Positions 45,771-54,769 of a stretch of DNA of 64,000 bases are shown piece by piece. This DNA comes from Nitrosomonas mobilis (GTDB lineage Bacteria > Pseudomonadota > Gammaproteobacteria > Burkholderiales > Nitrosomonadaceae): positions 61,387-125,386 of the forward strand of contig NZ_FMWO01000049.1 in the NCBI RefSeq assembly GCF_900103035.1, in the 5' to 3' direction. The stretch's first letter is position 1, and the number at the start of each line of letters is the position of its first letter. A program made the position numbers and the translations under genes. Under the pieces are notes generated by a model. The model searched no databases. It saw only the letters and a program-made list of their open reading frames with translations, and was not told the DNA's origin.

Positions 45771-47000
45771 ATGACGGAAGCCATTTTTATCCACCTTATC
45801 GGCGATAGCGCCGCCAAACTCTGGGGGATCAGCGGCCGGCAGCGTTTACAGCGTATGCTGACAGAAACGAAATCAGCATTTAAGCTAGTCGAGAACTGCT
45901 CAGATCTACCTGAAAATGCTCGTGTTTTGCTGATGCGTGCGGATTATTTGTATGATGGCAGGGTACTAAAAGCCTTGCTGTCTTTTGATCCATTCATGAT
46001 GCTGGTTGCGGATGACGACCAACCGGTTGCCATTCTCAGCCCGGTGAGCGAAGCAAGTATGATGCGAACGGTATTGCAGAGGAAGACACCAGTTCCTGCC
46101 GCGCTATCCCCTAAAAAACTGGCAGATATTCAAGTCGGAATGCAGCAGAATCTGAAAAAGAAAGACTCCCCTTACATTTTGCCGATAAGTGAGGAAAATC
46201 GCGGCGTACTGGAGCAGGAATTATTCTCGGCGTCTTATAAAGGCGTCACGGATCTCGTTACCAAATGGGCATGGCCACTGCCGGCATTCTGGGTGACTCA
46301 TTTATGCGTGCGCCTTGGCCTGAAGCCGAACCATGTCACTCTACTGAGTCTGCTGTTTGTGATACTGGCCGGATGGGCGTTCTGGGAAGGTGAGTTTGGC
46401 CGGGGGTTGCTGCTAGGGTGGTTGATGACCTTTCTGGATACGGTAGACGGCAAACTGGCGCGTGTCACACTGACTTCCAGTAAGATCGGCGACATCCTTG
46501 ATCACGGGTTGGATATCGTTCATCCGCCGCTTTGGTATTGGGCATGGGGGCTGGGTGTAATGGCCACAGCCACCCCATTGGCGGAACTGGAATGGCTTAT
46601 CGGGTTGATGTTTCTTGGTTATATTGGGGGGCGGCTTTGTGAAGGTGCCTTTCAGCTCTGGCTGGCGCCATTTGATCTGTTTATCTGGTGTAAAGTGGAC
46701 TCGTTCAACCGTTTGATTACCGCCAGACGTAATCCTAATCTGCTGCTGCTAACTTTCAGTTGGCTGGCGGACAGACCAGACATCGGGTTGGTGCTGGTCG
46801 TAGGCTGGCATCTGTTATCCACACTGATACTGTTCGTCAGACTGATGATGGCGTGGCGCGAGCGTGCTCGGATTGGCAGATTACATTCATGGATGGAACC
46901 AATTGATCCTGTCCAAAATCGTGATCAGCTTGCGGTAAGGGTTTTTACCCGAGTGTCATTGGCAGATCGTTACGGTAAGGCAAATACAGGTCGTTTTTAA
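45771..47000 (+). CDS. CDP-alcohol phosphatidyltransferase-family protein with degenerate nucleotidyltransferase-like N-terminus
   Basis: The protein has 409 residues. The C-terminal half is a multi-span CDP-alcohol phosphotransferase with a perfect DG(x)2AR(x)8G(x)3D(x)3D signature: D226, G227, A230, R231, G240, D244 and D248. The first 150 residues resemble an NTP-transferase fold without its catalytic glycine loop (LLMRADYLYDGRVLKALLSF). That layout recalls the bifunctional inositol-phosphate cytidylyltransferase/phosphotransferases, but here the cytidylyltransferase part looks inactive and a separate gene (42763-43575) may supply it. It would join a CDP-activated alcohol to a second hydroxyl substrate in the inner membrane. 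The product is unknown. Confidence 0.82.
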   Translation: MTEAIFIHLIGDSAAKLWGISGRQRLQRMLTETKSAFKLVENCSDLPENARVLLMRADYLYDGRVLKALLSFDPFMMLVADDDQPVAILSPVSEASMMRTVLQRKTPVPAALSPKKLADIQVGMQQNLKKKDSPYILPISEENRGVLEQELFSASYKGVTDLVTKWAWPLPAFWVTHLCVRLGLKPNHVTLLSLLFVILAGWAFWEGEFGRGLLLGWLMTFLDTVDGKLARVTLTSSKIGDILDHGLDIVHPPLWYWAWGLGVMATATPLAELEWLIGLMFLGYIGGRLCEGAFQLWLAPFDLFIWCKVDSFNRLITARRNPNLLLLTFSWLADRPDIGLVLVVGWHLLSTLILFVRLMMAWRERARIGRLHSWMEPIDPVQNRDQLAVRVFTRVSLADRYGKANTGRF

Positions 47001-47064
47001 TGAGATTTTGGGTGAGTAAGTTGCGTGGGTAAACTATTCTGTTGCGCAATATTGGAAGTAAGTG

Positions 47065-47093
47065 TTTCAAAAACACGCTTGCATTGGTATAAT
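47065..47093 (+). promoter_or_regulatory. Promoter of tRNA-Lys
   Basis: TATAAT is at 47088-47093 and TTTCAA at 47065-47070, with a 17-bp spacer. The tRNA starts 10 bp after the -10, as expected for a tRNA promoter. A small inverted repeat TGTTT...AAACA overlaps the -35. Confidence 0.6.
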
Positions 47094-47103
47094 GCCGAGC
47101 TTT

Positions 47104-47179
47104 GGGTCGTTAGCTCAGCTGGTAGAGCAGCGGACTTTTAATCCGTTGGTCGCGAGTTCGAATCTCGCACGGCCTACCA
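47104..47179 (+). tRNA. tRNA-Lys (anticodon TTT)
   Basis: A 76-nt cloverleaf: acceptor arms GGGTCGT and ACGGCCT pair with two G-T wobbles, discriminator A and an encoded CCA end it. The anticodon loop is CTTTTAA, giving TTT (Lys AAA/AAG). D-arm GCTC...GAGC and T-arm GTTCGAATC are intact. Confidence 0.95.
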
Positions 47180-47603
47180 AATAAATCGGGGGGGTTAGTC
47201 AAGCACTAGCGCACTAGCTCTTTTTTTCTGAACATGGCAATCTAACCACGCTCCCATCACATCCACTCTCTATTCCAGCTGCTGCAGCCCTCACTCAAGT
47301 GCTCGGTTGTATGCCCGAAGTGATCCACCATAACCCTGGATTCTCAGCCGTCTGAATTCTTCAACTCATCGCAGCTTGTGCCAGCCTGACGACGCCATGC
47401 GCTGCTTGTGATTTCTCAATGAATGGTATTCCAGAATAATTAAAGCAAAGGCTATAGCCACAAATATTTATTCGAAATGACTTGAAAAATATAATAATTT
47501 ATTTCAGCATTGAGCCTTGCCTGTCCACCCTCAGTTTCATTCTTACTCAGATAAACCAAACGGTATATTTCTTTGTTCATTGCGTTGCTCCGGAACGGTT
47601 AAG
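47180..47603. other. Intergenic region downstream of tRNA-Lys
   Basis: No intact gene. A T-run near 47219-47227 may end the tRNA transcript. On the minus strand around 47290-47380 a short frame reads VEEFRRLRIQGYGGSLRAY, which resembles the helical linker seen in ISL3-type transposases; it contains stops on both sides, so it would be a relic at most. The rest is AT-rich and shows nothing recognisable. Confidence 0.35.
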
Positions 47604-48012
47604 TTACATTCCATTCTCGGCAAGAAACGCAGCTATTTCCCTGGCAGGGTTAGGTCTGCTGATCAGGTAATCTTGTGCTGCCATGCAACCTCCCAGGGTC
47701 AGTCGGGTATATTGATCTTCCGATTCGACACCTTCAGTCAGAGTTTGCATGCCAAGGCTTTTTCCAAGAGAGAAAATGGTTTTAATTAACATACTGGATT
47801 TGTTGGCTTGCTCGCCACGCAGAAACGATTGATCAATTTTTATTTTGGAGAAAAGGAAAGCTGTTCAAGTAGCTCAGAGATGACTAACCGGTTCCGGAAT
47901 CATCCATAGCAATCGAGCCCCCTGTTTTCTGAATAACCCATAATTGCTCAGTAGCGTTCTCGATATTTTTGATTAGTAACCCTTCTGTTATTTCGAGCGT
48001 AACCGTCCAGCC
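47604..48012 (-). pseudogene. EAL-domain c-di-GMP phosphodiesterase, C-terminal remnant
   Basis: Read on the minus strand, the region gives VTLEITEGLLIKNIENATEQ, then SIAMDDSGTG followed by an in-frame stop, SSLSYLNSFPFSKIKIDQSF, and after frame shifts MLIKTIFSLGKSLGMQTLTE and GCMAAQDYLISRPNPA. These are consecutive EAL-domain motifs: the DDFGTG-like and KIDQSF active-site segments, the loop glutamate and the GYLFSRP-like end. The conserved EAL signature itself lies before the preserved part. The stop and frameshifts make it non-functional. Confidence 0.83.
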
Positions 48013-48468
48013 TTCCCATCTACGCAGTCATGATTTTTCGTATTACCATCCTCTTCGTTACTTTACTGGAGGATATCCAATGGCATTGCAAAATCATCAA
48101 CAAAAGCATATCTGAGCATTACTTGCCCAAGTTTGTAGCTTAGAAGGTTGACGGAAGAACAAATTTAGACAATCCTGGGATGATCTACCCTAGAGTGTCT
48201 AGTTTGTGTCTTCGTTGATGGTTGTGGCAGCATTCTCTTCGCGACGACGTTAATCGAAATGACTCTGCAGGAAGCGTTCACATGGATGATGTATGGTTCT
48301 GTGCGTTAACGCACAGAACCGATTTGCACATACGGGTTATTCTGCAGTCCTTACTCATGGAACAACTTTTTGCAACTTATTGCCGATTCTGCGATCCGAC
48401 TAGGCTATGTCATAGAAAATCATAATATTATAATATATTAATTCATACAGAAAAGGGGAGGCGGAAAA
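48013..48468. other. Intergenic region without a convincing gene
   Basis: About 455 bp between the EAL relic and the small membrane-protein gene. A possible plus-strand frame at 48222-48425 has no similarity I recognise and spans the 26-bp palindrome, so I do not call it a gene. The sequence before 48469 is AT-rich and ends in the ribosome-binding site GGGAGGCGG. Confidence 0.4.
48295..48320. repeat. 26-bp perfect palindrome
   Basis: GGTTCTGTGCGTT (48295-48307) is exactly complementary to AACGCACAGAACC (48308-48320) with no loop, centred on GTTAAC. There is no T-run after it, so a simple terminator is unlikely. It could be a dimeric-protein operator, a recombination site or the scar of a mobile element. 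Confidence 0.85.
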
Positions 48469-48870
48469 ATGAAAGAACAGGTCAGTGCTAAGGTATCGGA
48501 GCTCGTGGACATGGGGTGGAGACCCTGCACCTCCACGGAAACAACCGCATCGCTCACCACTCGAGGGCCGTTTAACTGGTGGCTGTTCATCATCATCGTC
48601 ATCCTGTTTCCGATTGTGGGTGGGCTTTTCTATTTGGGATTCTGGCTTGCTACATCTCGGGCGACGATCTACGTGTTTGAGAAGGACGGTGAAATCCAGA
48701 TATCCGGGGACGCTTGGATGGTAGATTTGCAGATGGCAAGACGCGAAGCGCTCATCCAGGAGCTACGCCAGGTCAAGGAACAGGGGTTCTGGAAGGTCAT
48801 GTGGCCCAAGATGCTTCTGATGGCCATCATGTTCGGTCTGTGGGTGCTCCTTATCGTGTGGATTTTTTAA
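48469..48870 (+). CDS. Small two-span membrane protein, unknown function
   Basis: The protein has 133 residues with a strong GGGAGGCGG site 6-8 nt before the ATG. Two hydrophobic spans (about 37-58 and 114-133) flank a soluble part. The N-terminal segment KVSELVDMGWRP and the central RATIYVFEKDGEIQISGDAW may be a small beta domain. I do not recognise a family. It sits isolated between relics of an EAL gene and an IS3 element, on the strand of the GH3 gene. Confidence 0.65.
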   Translation: MKEQVSAKVSELVDMGWRPCTSTETTASLTTRGPFNWWLFIIIVILFPIVGGLFYLGFWLATSRATIYVFEKDGEIQISGDAWMVDLQMARREALIQELRQVKEQGFWKVMWPKMLLMAIMFGLWVLLIVWIF

Positions 48871-48954
48871 CCGGAAAGAGGTGAAGTGGTAGCACAAAAC
48901 TGGACAGGTCGTTAAGCTTAAGCTCTGATATGGGATAAATAGAGAGACATAATC

Positions 48955-49095
48955 ATGAGAAAAACACATATGCAATATTCAATAGGATTCAAAGCTAAAA
49001 TAGCCTTGACAGCGATACGTAAAGAAGAGATGGTGCCACACTATGCTAGTTCAGCCTCGCTATTCGAAGCGATCATCATTGGAGAACTGTTATGA
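48955..49095 (+). mobile_element. IS3-family OrfA remnant
   Basis: A 46-codon frame starts MRKTHMQYSIGFKAKIALTA and continues with IRKEEMVPHYAS, the typical N-terminus of an IS3 OrfA helix-turn-helix protein. It then loses the family pattern and runs to a stop that overlaps the start of the GH3 gene. Only the first third of OrfA is left and no OrfB is nearby, so the element is dead. Confidence 0.72.
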
Positions 49096-51599
49096 TCCGT
49101 AAGAACTTCCACTTGCATCGGCTCCCGATTGCTGGTGCGTTCGTACTTGGCGTGATTGCTTTGTCAACTACCGCCGTCGCGCAGATCGCCGGCCCCAGCG
49201 CGGAACAGCGCGCCGATCAATTGATCGGCGCATTGACGCTGGAGCAGAAGATTCAACAGATCAGCAACCGCGCCGAAGACATAGATCTCCCGTCAGGGAC
49301 GTATCTCACTCAAGGAGGCGGGACCGTTGAATGCGGCTTTACGCGTTTGGGGAGACACATCACGGGCATTCCCGAACTGGGCATTCCAACTTTCCGCGAG
49401 ATCAATGGCGGTAACGGTATCCGCGGCGGCGCTTGCACGCCCGAGCCCGTCAGGACGGCCGGGCCATCGATGACGCTGGCCGCGGCCAGTTTCGACCCGG
49501 AACGGGTGGAGGGCTGGGGGGAAGTGGTGGGCTCCGAAGCTTTTTCCTTCGCGCACCAGGTGCTGCTGGGGCCGGTCATTAATCTTATGCGCTCGCCGTA
49601 TGCCGGTCGCGGTCAGGAATCCCCGGGCGAGGATCCTTATCTCGCCGGTACCATCGCCATCGCCCAAATCAAGGGCATCCAGTCGCAGGGCGTTCAGGCA
49701 CAGCCAAAGCACTTTGCCGGCAATGAACACGAGTTCCAGTTCGAGCGCTGGACCGCAGCCGTGCGTATTCCCAGCCGCGCACTGCATGAACTTTATTTAC
49801 TTCCCTTCGAGATGGCGGTCAAGGACGCGCAGCCCGCATCGATGATGTGCGCGTTCCCACACCTCAATGGTGCTTACACCTGCGACAACCACGCACTGCT
49901 GGTTCAGACCCTGCGCCAGCGCTGGGGCTTTGATGGATGGGTGGAAAGCGACCGGCGTGCGATGCATAGCACTGTGGATGCGCTGCTGGCGGGCGTTGGT
50001 TACGAACTCGACTCCGCCCCACTGTTCTATGCCGAAGACAAGGTCATGGCAGCGTTGATGGCGGGTGATATCACCGAGCAGCATATCGACGCGGCACTCA
50101 AACCGCGTTACGTCAAAATGTTCGAATTCGGCCAGTTCGAAAATCCTTTCGACCGTATCGTCGACGTCGACCTCGGCGCCAACGCTGCCAAGGCACGTGC
50201 GCTCGTGGAAGGGGGCATTACATTGCTCAAGAACGACGACGGCATTTTGCCACTGAAACCCGGCGTCCGGTCGATCGCCTTGATCGGCCACGAGTGGTTT
50301 GCCGGTTCGGCCACCATGCCGCCGCGCAACCTCAGCCCGACCGAACTCACCACGGTTGTGGCACCCTACACTGTGACGCCGAAGCAAGGACTCGAAAATA
50401 CCTTGGCCAAAATCGGTGGGTCCGCCACGGTGACCTACAATGACGGCACCGATATTGCGTCCGCTGTCAGTCTGGCAATGAATTCCGACGTCGTTATCCT
50501 CATGGTGGGGACCAATCCGCGCGAGACACGTGATCTGGTGAATCTCACGCTGCCCACACTATGTACCAACAATGGCGGTGGCTCCCCCCCCATCCCAGAC
50601 CCGTCTGACTCTTCTGACTCCGGTTTGTCCGAACCCGGAGGAATGGCCGTGAAAGTGGCCGGTGAGGTTTGTGTCGAACAGGATCAACTCGTGCGCGAGG
50701 TTGCGGCGGCGAACGCTAACAACGTCGTGGTACTGTATTCCGCGGGTGGCGTGATCATGGACTGGCTCAACCTCGTTCCTGCCCTCGTGGCCGCATGGTT
50801 TCCGGGTCAGGACGACGGCGACGTAGTTGCCGATATCCTATTTGGGGTCATCAATCCGTCGGGCAAATTGCCCGTAAGCTTTCCGACCAGCGAACACGAG
50901 GCGGCCTTCGCTACCGAGATGCAATACCCGGGCACACGCGAGAACAACGGTCTGCCCGGCGGCCCAGGATTTCCGCTCGGCGATGGCAGCCCGCAGCTTG
51001 TCAGCCACTATTCCGAAAACCTGGAGATGGGTTATCGCTGGTACGAGGCCAATAACGTCAAACCGGTGTTTGCCTTCGGCCACGGCCTCTCATTCACGAC
51101 CTTCGAGTACGACAATTTGAGGCTCAAGCGGAGATATCGTCGCGTGTTCGAACAGGTGCCGGTTCCGGGCACCGACAGGGAAAACATTCCACAGCGCTTC
51201 TATCGTCGGCTCGTTGAACTCGTACCCGTGCTGACGGTCGAGTACACTCTTACCAACACCGGTTCTGTCGCCGGGGCCGAGGCATCGCAGATTTACCTCG
51301 AACTGCCACGGCAGGCAGATCAGCCATCCAAGCGTCTAGTCGGATTCAAGAAGGTGTTCCTCGAGCCCAACGAGAGTGCTCGCATCACCGTTGATATAGA
51401 CGCCTCCGCTTCCAACCATCCCTTCTCCTCATTCGTGCCGGACGACCCGGACGACCTTGCAGCATGGGCCAAGGGAGAGTGGGTATCGCATGCCGGCATT
51501 TACCGGGTGTACGTTGGCGGGTCATCCGCCGAGACACCGCTTGTGCAACGCGTGGGCATGGCCTTCCCGCAAATCAACAATCGCTCGGCGCGTCGGTAG
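49092..51599 (+). CDS. Secreted glycoside hydrolase family 3 (beta-glucosidase-type)
   Basis: The protein has 835 residues with a signal peptide ending STTAVAQ. The GH3 N-terminal barrel has PSMTLAAASFDPERVEGWGE, the conserved QPKHFAGNEHEF region with K and H of the substrate pocket, and WGFDGWVESDRRAM, whose aspartate is at the nucleophile position. The (alpha/beta)6 sandwich and a C-terminal fibronectin-III-like domain complete it. Codon third positions look richer in G and C than in the flanking genes, suggesting transfer. An IS3 remnant lies immediately upstream and overlaps its start. The enzyme would cut beta-glucosides outside the cytoplasm, which is unexpected for an obligate ammonia oxidiser. 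Confidence 0.9.
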   Translation: MIRKNFHLHRLPIAGAFVLGVIALSTTAVAQIAGPSAEQRADQLIGALTLEQKIQQISNRAEDIDLPSGTYLTQGGGTVECGFTRLGRHITGIPELGIPTFREINGGNGIRGGACTPEPVRTAGPSMTLAAASFDPERVEGWGEVVGSEAFSFAHQVLLGPVINLMRSPYAGRGQESPGEDPYLAGTIAIAQIKGIQSQGVQAQPKHFAGNEHEFQFERWTAAVRIPSRALHELYLLPFEMAVKDAQPASMMCAFPHLNGAYTCDNHALLVQTLRQRWGFDGWVESDRRAMHSTVDALLAGVGYELDSAPLFYAEDKVMAALMAGDITEQHIDAALKPRYVKMFEFGQFENPFDRIVDVDLGANAAKARALVEGGITLLKNDDGILPLKPGVRSIALIGHEWFAGSATMPPRNLSPTELTTVVAPYTVTPKQGLENTLAKIGGSATVTYNDGTDIASAVSLAMNSDVVILMVGTNPRETRDLVNLTLPTLCTNNGGGSPPIPDPSDSSDSGLSEPGGMAVKVAGEVCVEQDQLVREVAAANANNVVVLYSAGGVIMDWLNLVPALVAAWFPGQDDGDVVADILFGVINPSGKLPVSFPTSEHEAAFATEMQYPGTRENNGLPGGPGFPLGDGSPQLVSHYSENLEMGYRWYEANNVKPVFAFGHGLSFTTFEYDNLRLKRRYRRVFEQVPVPGTDRENIPQRFYRRLVELVPVLTVEYTLTNTGSVAGAEASQIYLELPRQADQPSKRLVGFKKVFLEPNESARITVDIDASASNHPFSSFVPDDPDDLAAWAKGEWVSHAGIYRVYVGGSSAETPLVQRVGMAFPQINNRSARR

Positions 51600-51608
51600 C
51601 CGTCCATT

Positions 51609-51642
51609 GCCCGGTCATCGCGGCACTTTGCGATGACCGGGC
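51609..51642 (+). terminator. Probable terminator after the GH3 gene
   Basis: GCCCGGTCATCGC (51609-51621) and GCGATGACCGGGC (51630-51642) form a perfect 13-bp stem with an 8-nt loop, 10 bp past the stop codon. The T-run is poor (TAGATT), so it may be a weak terminator or an RNA-stabilising stem. Confidence 0.55.
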
Positions 51643-51829
51643 TAGATTCCATAAAGAGACGTAACACGACATAGAAAAGTTACCAGACAGTGTCGAAGGA
51701 GAGCCGCAAAATGACAACGATCAACAAGATTAAATCGGGGAGGTGCATTTCTGTCAGACAGCAGCTTGCCTGATTAGAAAGATTAAGAGTCAGGTCGCGA
51801 AACTAGAAAAATAAAGCATACCACAGGCC

Positions 51830-52756
51830 ATGACAAGACCGCTCCGATTAGAACTTTTGAATGCGCCTGGCCATATCATATCGCTGGAGATCACCGCGCA
51901 GCACAAAAACCGAAAAGGGCAATACACTTTTTTCTTGTTTCGCGACCACGATCTAACCGGATTGAGAGTGGAAGACAACGATCAACGGGTCAAAACCTTC
52001 GAGCTGTTTAACCAGGACAGGTCCCCGGATATCGCAAAACCGTGTCGAGGCCTGATTTTAGGGAGTTCTCCTTCGCGTCTTTCATTGACCCTGAAACCGA
52101 TCGGATCACCATTGGTAATCCGGGTCTACAACAGGTCGATGTCAAGCATTACGATGTACGCTGGGAATATTATTTCTCTCCGAAGGAAGTGTGTCTATTG
52201 GGGGGTTCTGGGAAACGTTTAATAATCCAATCGAGTTGATTTTATTGCCGGGTACGGTAGGGGTGCGGGTAGCAGATGTTTGCGGGGTTGAGGTGGAACT
52301 AATGAAGCATCTGGATTCTATTCATTCTAGTCTGGCGCACATTTTTGTTTCTACCAACTATACCTGGTCAAAATCAGAAATTGAGTTGAAACCAGAGAAC
52401 CTGATTGTGCAAACCACCAATTTTCGGCCACTCCAAGGTCATTCCCCCTGTACCTTCAATTTTCGGCTAGGTTATGACGATCCAGGCCCAGACAAAGGCG
52501 CCATGGCGACGTTGCTTTATAACACTTATGGGAGGTGTATCGCTGAAATTGGTTCACTTGATGCACCGGATAAATTTGATCAGCCGGACACCGTGTCGAT
52601 TTCGTATTTCGACAACATCTCATGAAAAATCTATCATTTACTTTCAATGCGCACAACGTACTGAACAATCGTGCACGTGTTTTACAGGGAGGTAAACTGA
52701 CACGTAGTTTTCTTCTAGGAAGGGAATTTAGGATGAGACTAGTTCTGGATTTTTGA
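51830..52756 (+). pseudogene. TonB-dependent receptor, decayed C-terminal part
   Basis: Three frames together read as the beta-barrel end of a TonB-dependent receptor. From about 52042 one frame gives FSFASFIDPETDRITIGNPG and VDVKHYDVRWEYYFSP. A second, from 52191, gives SIGGFWETFNNPIELILLPG, FVSTNYTWSKSEIELKP and HSPCTFNFRLGYDDPG. A third, 52623-52756, gives NLSFTFNAHNVLNNRARVLQ and ends GREFRMRLVLDF with its terminal aromatic residue. At least two frameshifts separate these and the plug domain is absent. Similarity upstream of about 51960 is unclear. It is plainly inactive. Confidence 0.85.
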
Positions 52757-52958
52757 GATAAAACCAGCTAAAGTTCAGGATGCCTGCTAGTGTATCATCA
52801 GCTCTTATATCGCTAAGGAAACGGGAGGAATATCTGTAACAACTTGTCATAAATATGTCGCGGTTTTGTAAAAAAACAGCTAATAAACTTAAAGTCCATG
52901 CTGAAGTCTCACGTAAACGGATCCCAGTAATTTTCTTCCAGTACAGAGGGCAATTGAT

Positions 52959-54599
52959 ATGAATCAGTCCAATCCATTTAAACAAAATGCTATTTCCTTG
53001 GCAATTTCTTTGGGGATGCTATTTTGTAGCTCAGCAGCGATAGCAAGTGCGCAATTTAATCCTGGTGACAACACCGTTGATATTGCAGCAGTAGATGTGC
53101 CAAATGGCAGAACTCACGTTAATGCAGGCACTTTCAGTGTTAAATTAAGTGTGATCGACACTGGCAATGGTAACTTGGAGCTGGAATTGCTGAATGCGGC
53201 GTTGATTTCCACGCCCGATTCAGAACGTTCTCATTATGACCCCGTTACCGGGCAGGTATACGTTCCCAACGTGGATATTGGCGGCGTCAAATATAACTCT
53301 ATTCTGCAACTAATCCCGGGTTCCAATCCGTTACGTTTCCAGGTAAAGCATTATCATGAAGTGGCATTTCGTGGCTGCCCCGTCTTTGCCCAGCCATTCG
53401 CTGGAGTTGCGAATGGTTGTGTTATTCGGGGTCAGATTGGACAAGACGCTATGCTGACCAACAATATTATATGGATACTGGATGGCGGAGTCTATGTTGG
53501 TGGTGATAATGTCGATAGTGCCACGCTATCCATCGAACCAGGCACGCGGATCGGTGGTCGTTCTGGCTTGGATTTTCTACAGGTGCGCCGTGGTTCTAAA
53601 ATTCAGGCAATTGGCACACCGCAACATCCGATCGTGATGACTGGGGCAAATGAAGTGCAGCCAGGAGAATGGGGTGGTTTACTGCTGGCTGGCAATGCGC
53701 CTGTGAACGGCTGTTCGGAAGGTGTGCCCGTCTGCGAGCAAGTTAATGAAGCGAATATTTTTGAAGCTTTTGGTGGCAATAATCCGACTGACAACAGCGG
53801 TGTCCTCAAATATGTCTCCATTCGCTTTGCCGGTTTTAAAACCCGCCCGAATGCAGAGTTAAACTGCTTGACACTGCTGGGTGTTGGTTCAGGAACCATA
53901 ATTGATTTTGTGCAATGTCACAGAGGGTTGGATGATGGATTCGAAATGTTTGGTGGCACCGTCAATCTAACGCATCTCATTGCTACCGGCAACGATGATG
54001 ACGGTTTTGACTGGCAGACTGGCTGGAATGGAAAAGCTCAATTTGTTTTAATGGTCGGAGCTTCGGATACCGGTGACGCCGGAATCGAGGCAGACAATAA
54101 TCAATCTAATAACAACAGCCTGCCACGCTCGCGCGGACAAATTGCCAATTTCACCATGATTGGTTCCCGAACGGGGGCTGGTGGCCACGGAATAGTATTG
54201 CGACGTGGTACAGCAGCTAATATTTATAATTCAGTCATCACCGGTTATGGCAAAAGTTGTGTGACCATTGATGACTCTACTACCTTTGAAATTGCAGGGT
54301 TTCCAGGTAATTTAAGCGGTGTACTAACAATGGAAAATACTCATGTGGACTGCGGCATAGCATTCAACGATCAGGATGGAGTGCCTTTCAAAGTCAGCGA
54401 CTGGTTCAATTCTCAACCGGGTAACGTCGTCGGTGATCCACAGTTGAATGGTGTTCTGCCAGCTTTCGGTTCACCACTGACTACCAGTGCACCTCCTTCC
54501 ACCAATGATCCATTTTTCGTAAAAACAAACTATATTGGCGCCTTCGCGGATGAAAACGATGACTGGACAAAAGGTGGCTGGGCGATCGGTCTGGAATAA
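52959..54599 (+). CDS. Secreted parallel beta-helix-like protein (TonB-receptor-associated)
   Basis: The protein has 546 residues with a signal peptide ending AAIASAQ. The centre and C-terminal half have repeated short beta segments, such as YVSIRFAGF, VNLTHLIATGNDDDGFDWQT, and IYNSVITGYG, that suggest a right-handed beta-helix. Conserved cysteines occur in pairs. I recall proteins of this type encoded directly downstream of TonB-dependent receptors in proteobacteria, which fits the decayed receptor just upstream; the exact role (surface ligand capture) is unproven. The frame is intact despite the loss of its partner. A strong terminator follows. Confidence 0.7.
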   Translation: MNQSNPFKQNAISLAISLGMLFCSSAAIASAQFNPGDNTVDIAAVDVPNGRTHVNAGTFSVKLSVIDTGNGNLELELLNAALISTPDSERSHYDPVTGQVYVPNVDIGGVKYNSILQLIPGSNPLRFQVKHYHEVAFRGCPVFAQPFAGVANGCVIRGQIGQDAMLTNNIIWILDGGVYVGGDNVDSATLSIEPGTRIGGRSGLDFLQVRRGSKIQAIGTPQHPIVMTGANEVQPGEWGGLLLAGNAPVNGCSEGVPVCEQVNEANIFEAFGGNNPTDNSGVLKYVSIRFAGFKTRPNAELNCLTLLGVGSGTIIDFVQCHRGLDDGFEMFGGTVNLTHLIATGNDDDGFDWQTGWNGKAQFVLMVGASDTGDAGIEADNNQSNNNSLPRSRGQIANFTMIGSRTGAGGHGIVLRRGTAANIYNSVITGYGKSCVTIDDSTTFEIAGFPGNLSGVLTMENTHVDCGIAFNDQDGVPFKVSDWFNSQPGNVVGDPQLNGVLPAFGSPLTTSAPPSTNDPFFVKTNYIGAFADENDDWTKGGWAIGLE

Positions 54600-54635
54600 T
54601 TGTAACTTGATGTAACTTCTTGCCGATTCCTTTGG

Positions 54636-54670
54636 GCCAGAATCGCTTAGTTTGCGATTCTGGCTTTTTT
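54636..54670 (+). terminator. Intrinsic terminator
   Basis: GCCAGAATCGC and GCGATTCTGGC form an 11-bp stem around a 7-nt loop, followed by TTTTTT. It lies 37 bp after the stop of the beta-helix-like gene. The T-run is on the plus strand, so it serves that gene. Confidence 0.88.
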
Positions 54671-54769
54671 ATGTATGCGTCTATAGATGTTTGTTGGGAC
54701 AGGTTAGTGTAACTGCCCAACCGCACCACTCACCATTACCCGGATCAGGATATATAAAATTTACTACGA

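Noticed and set aside
48222..48425. 67-codon plus-strand frame across the 26-bp palindrome
   Set aside because: No recognisable family, no ribosome-binding site, and it lies in a decaying region.
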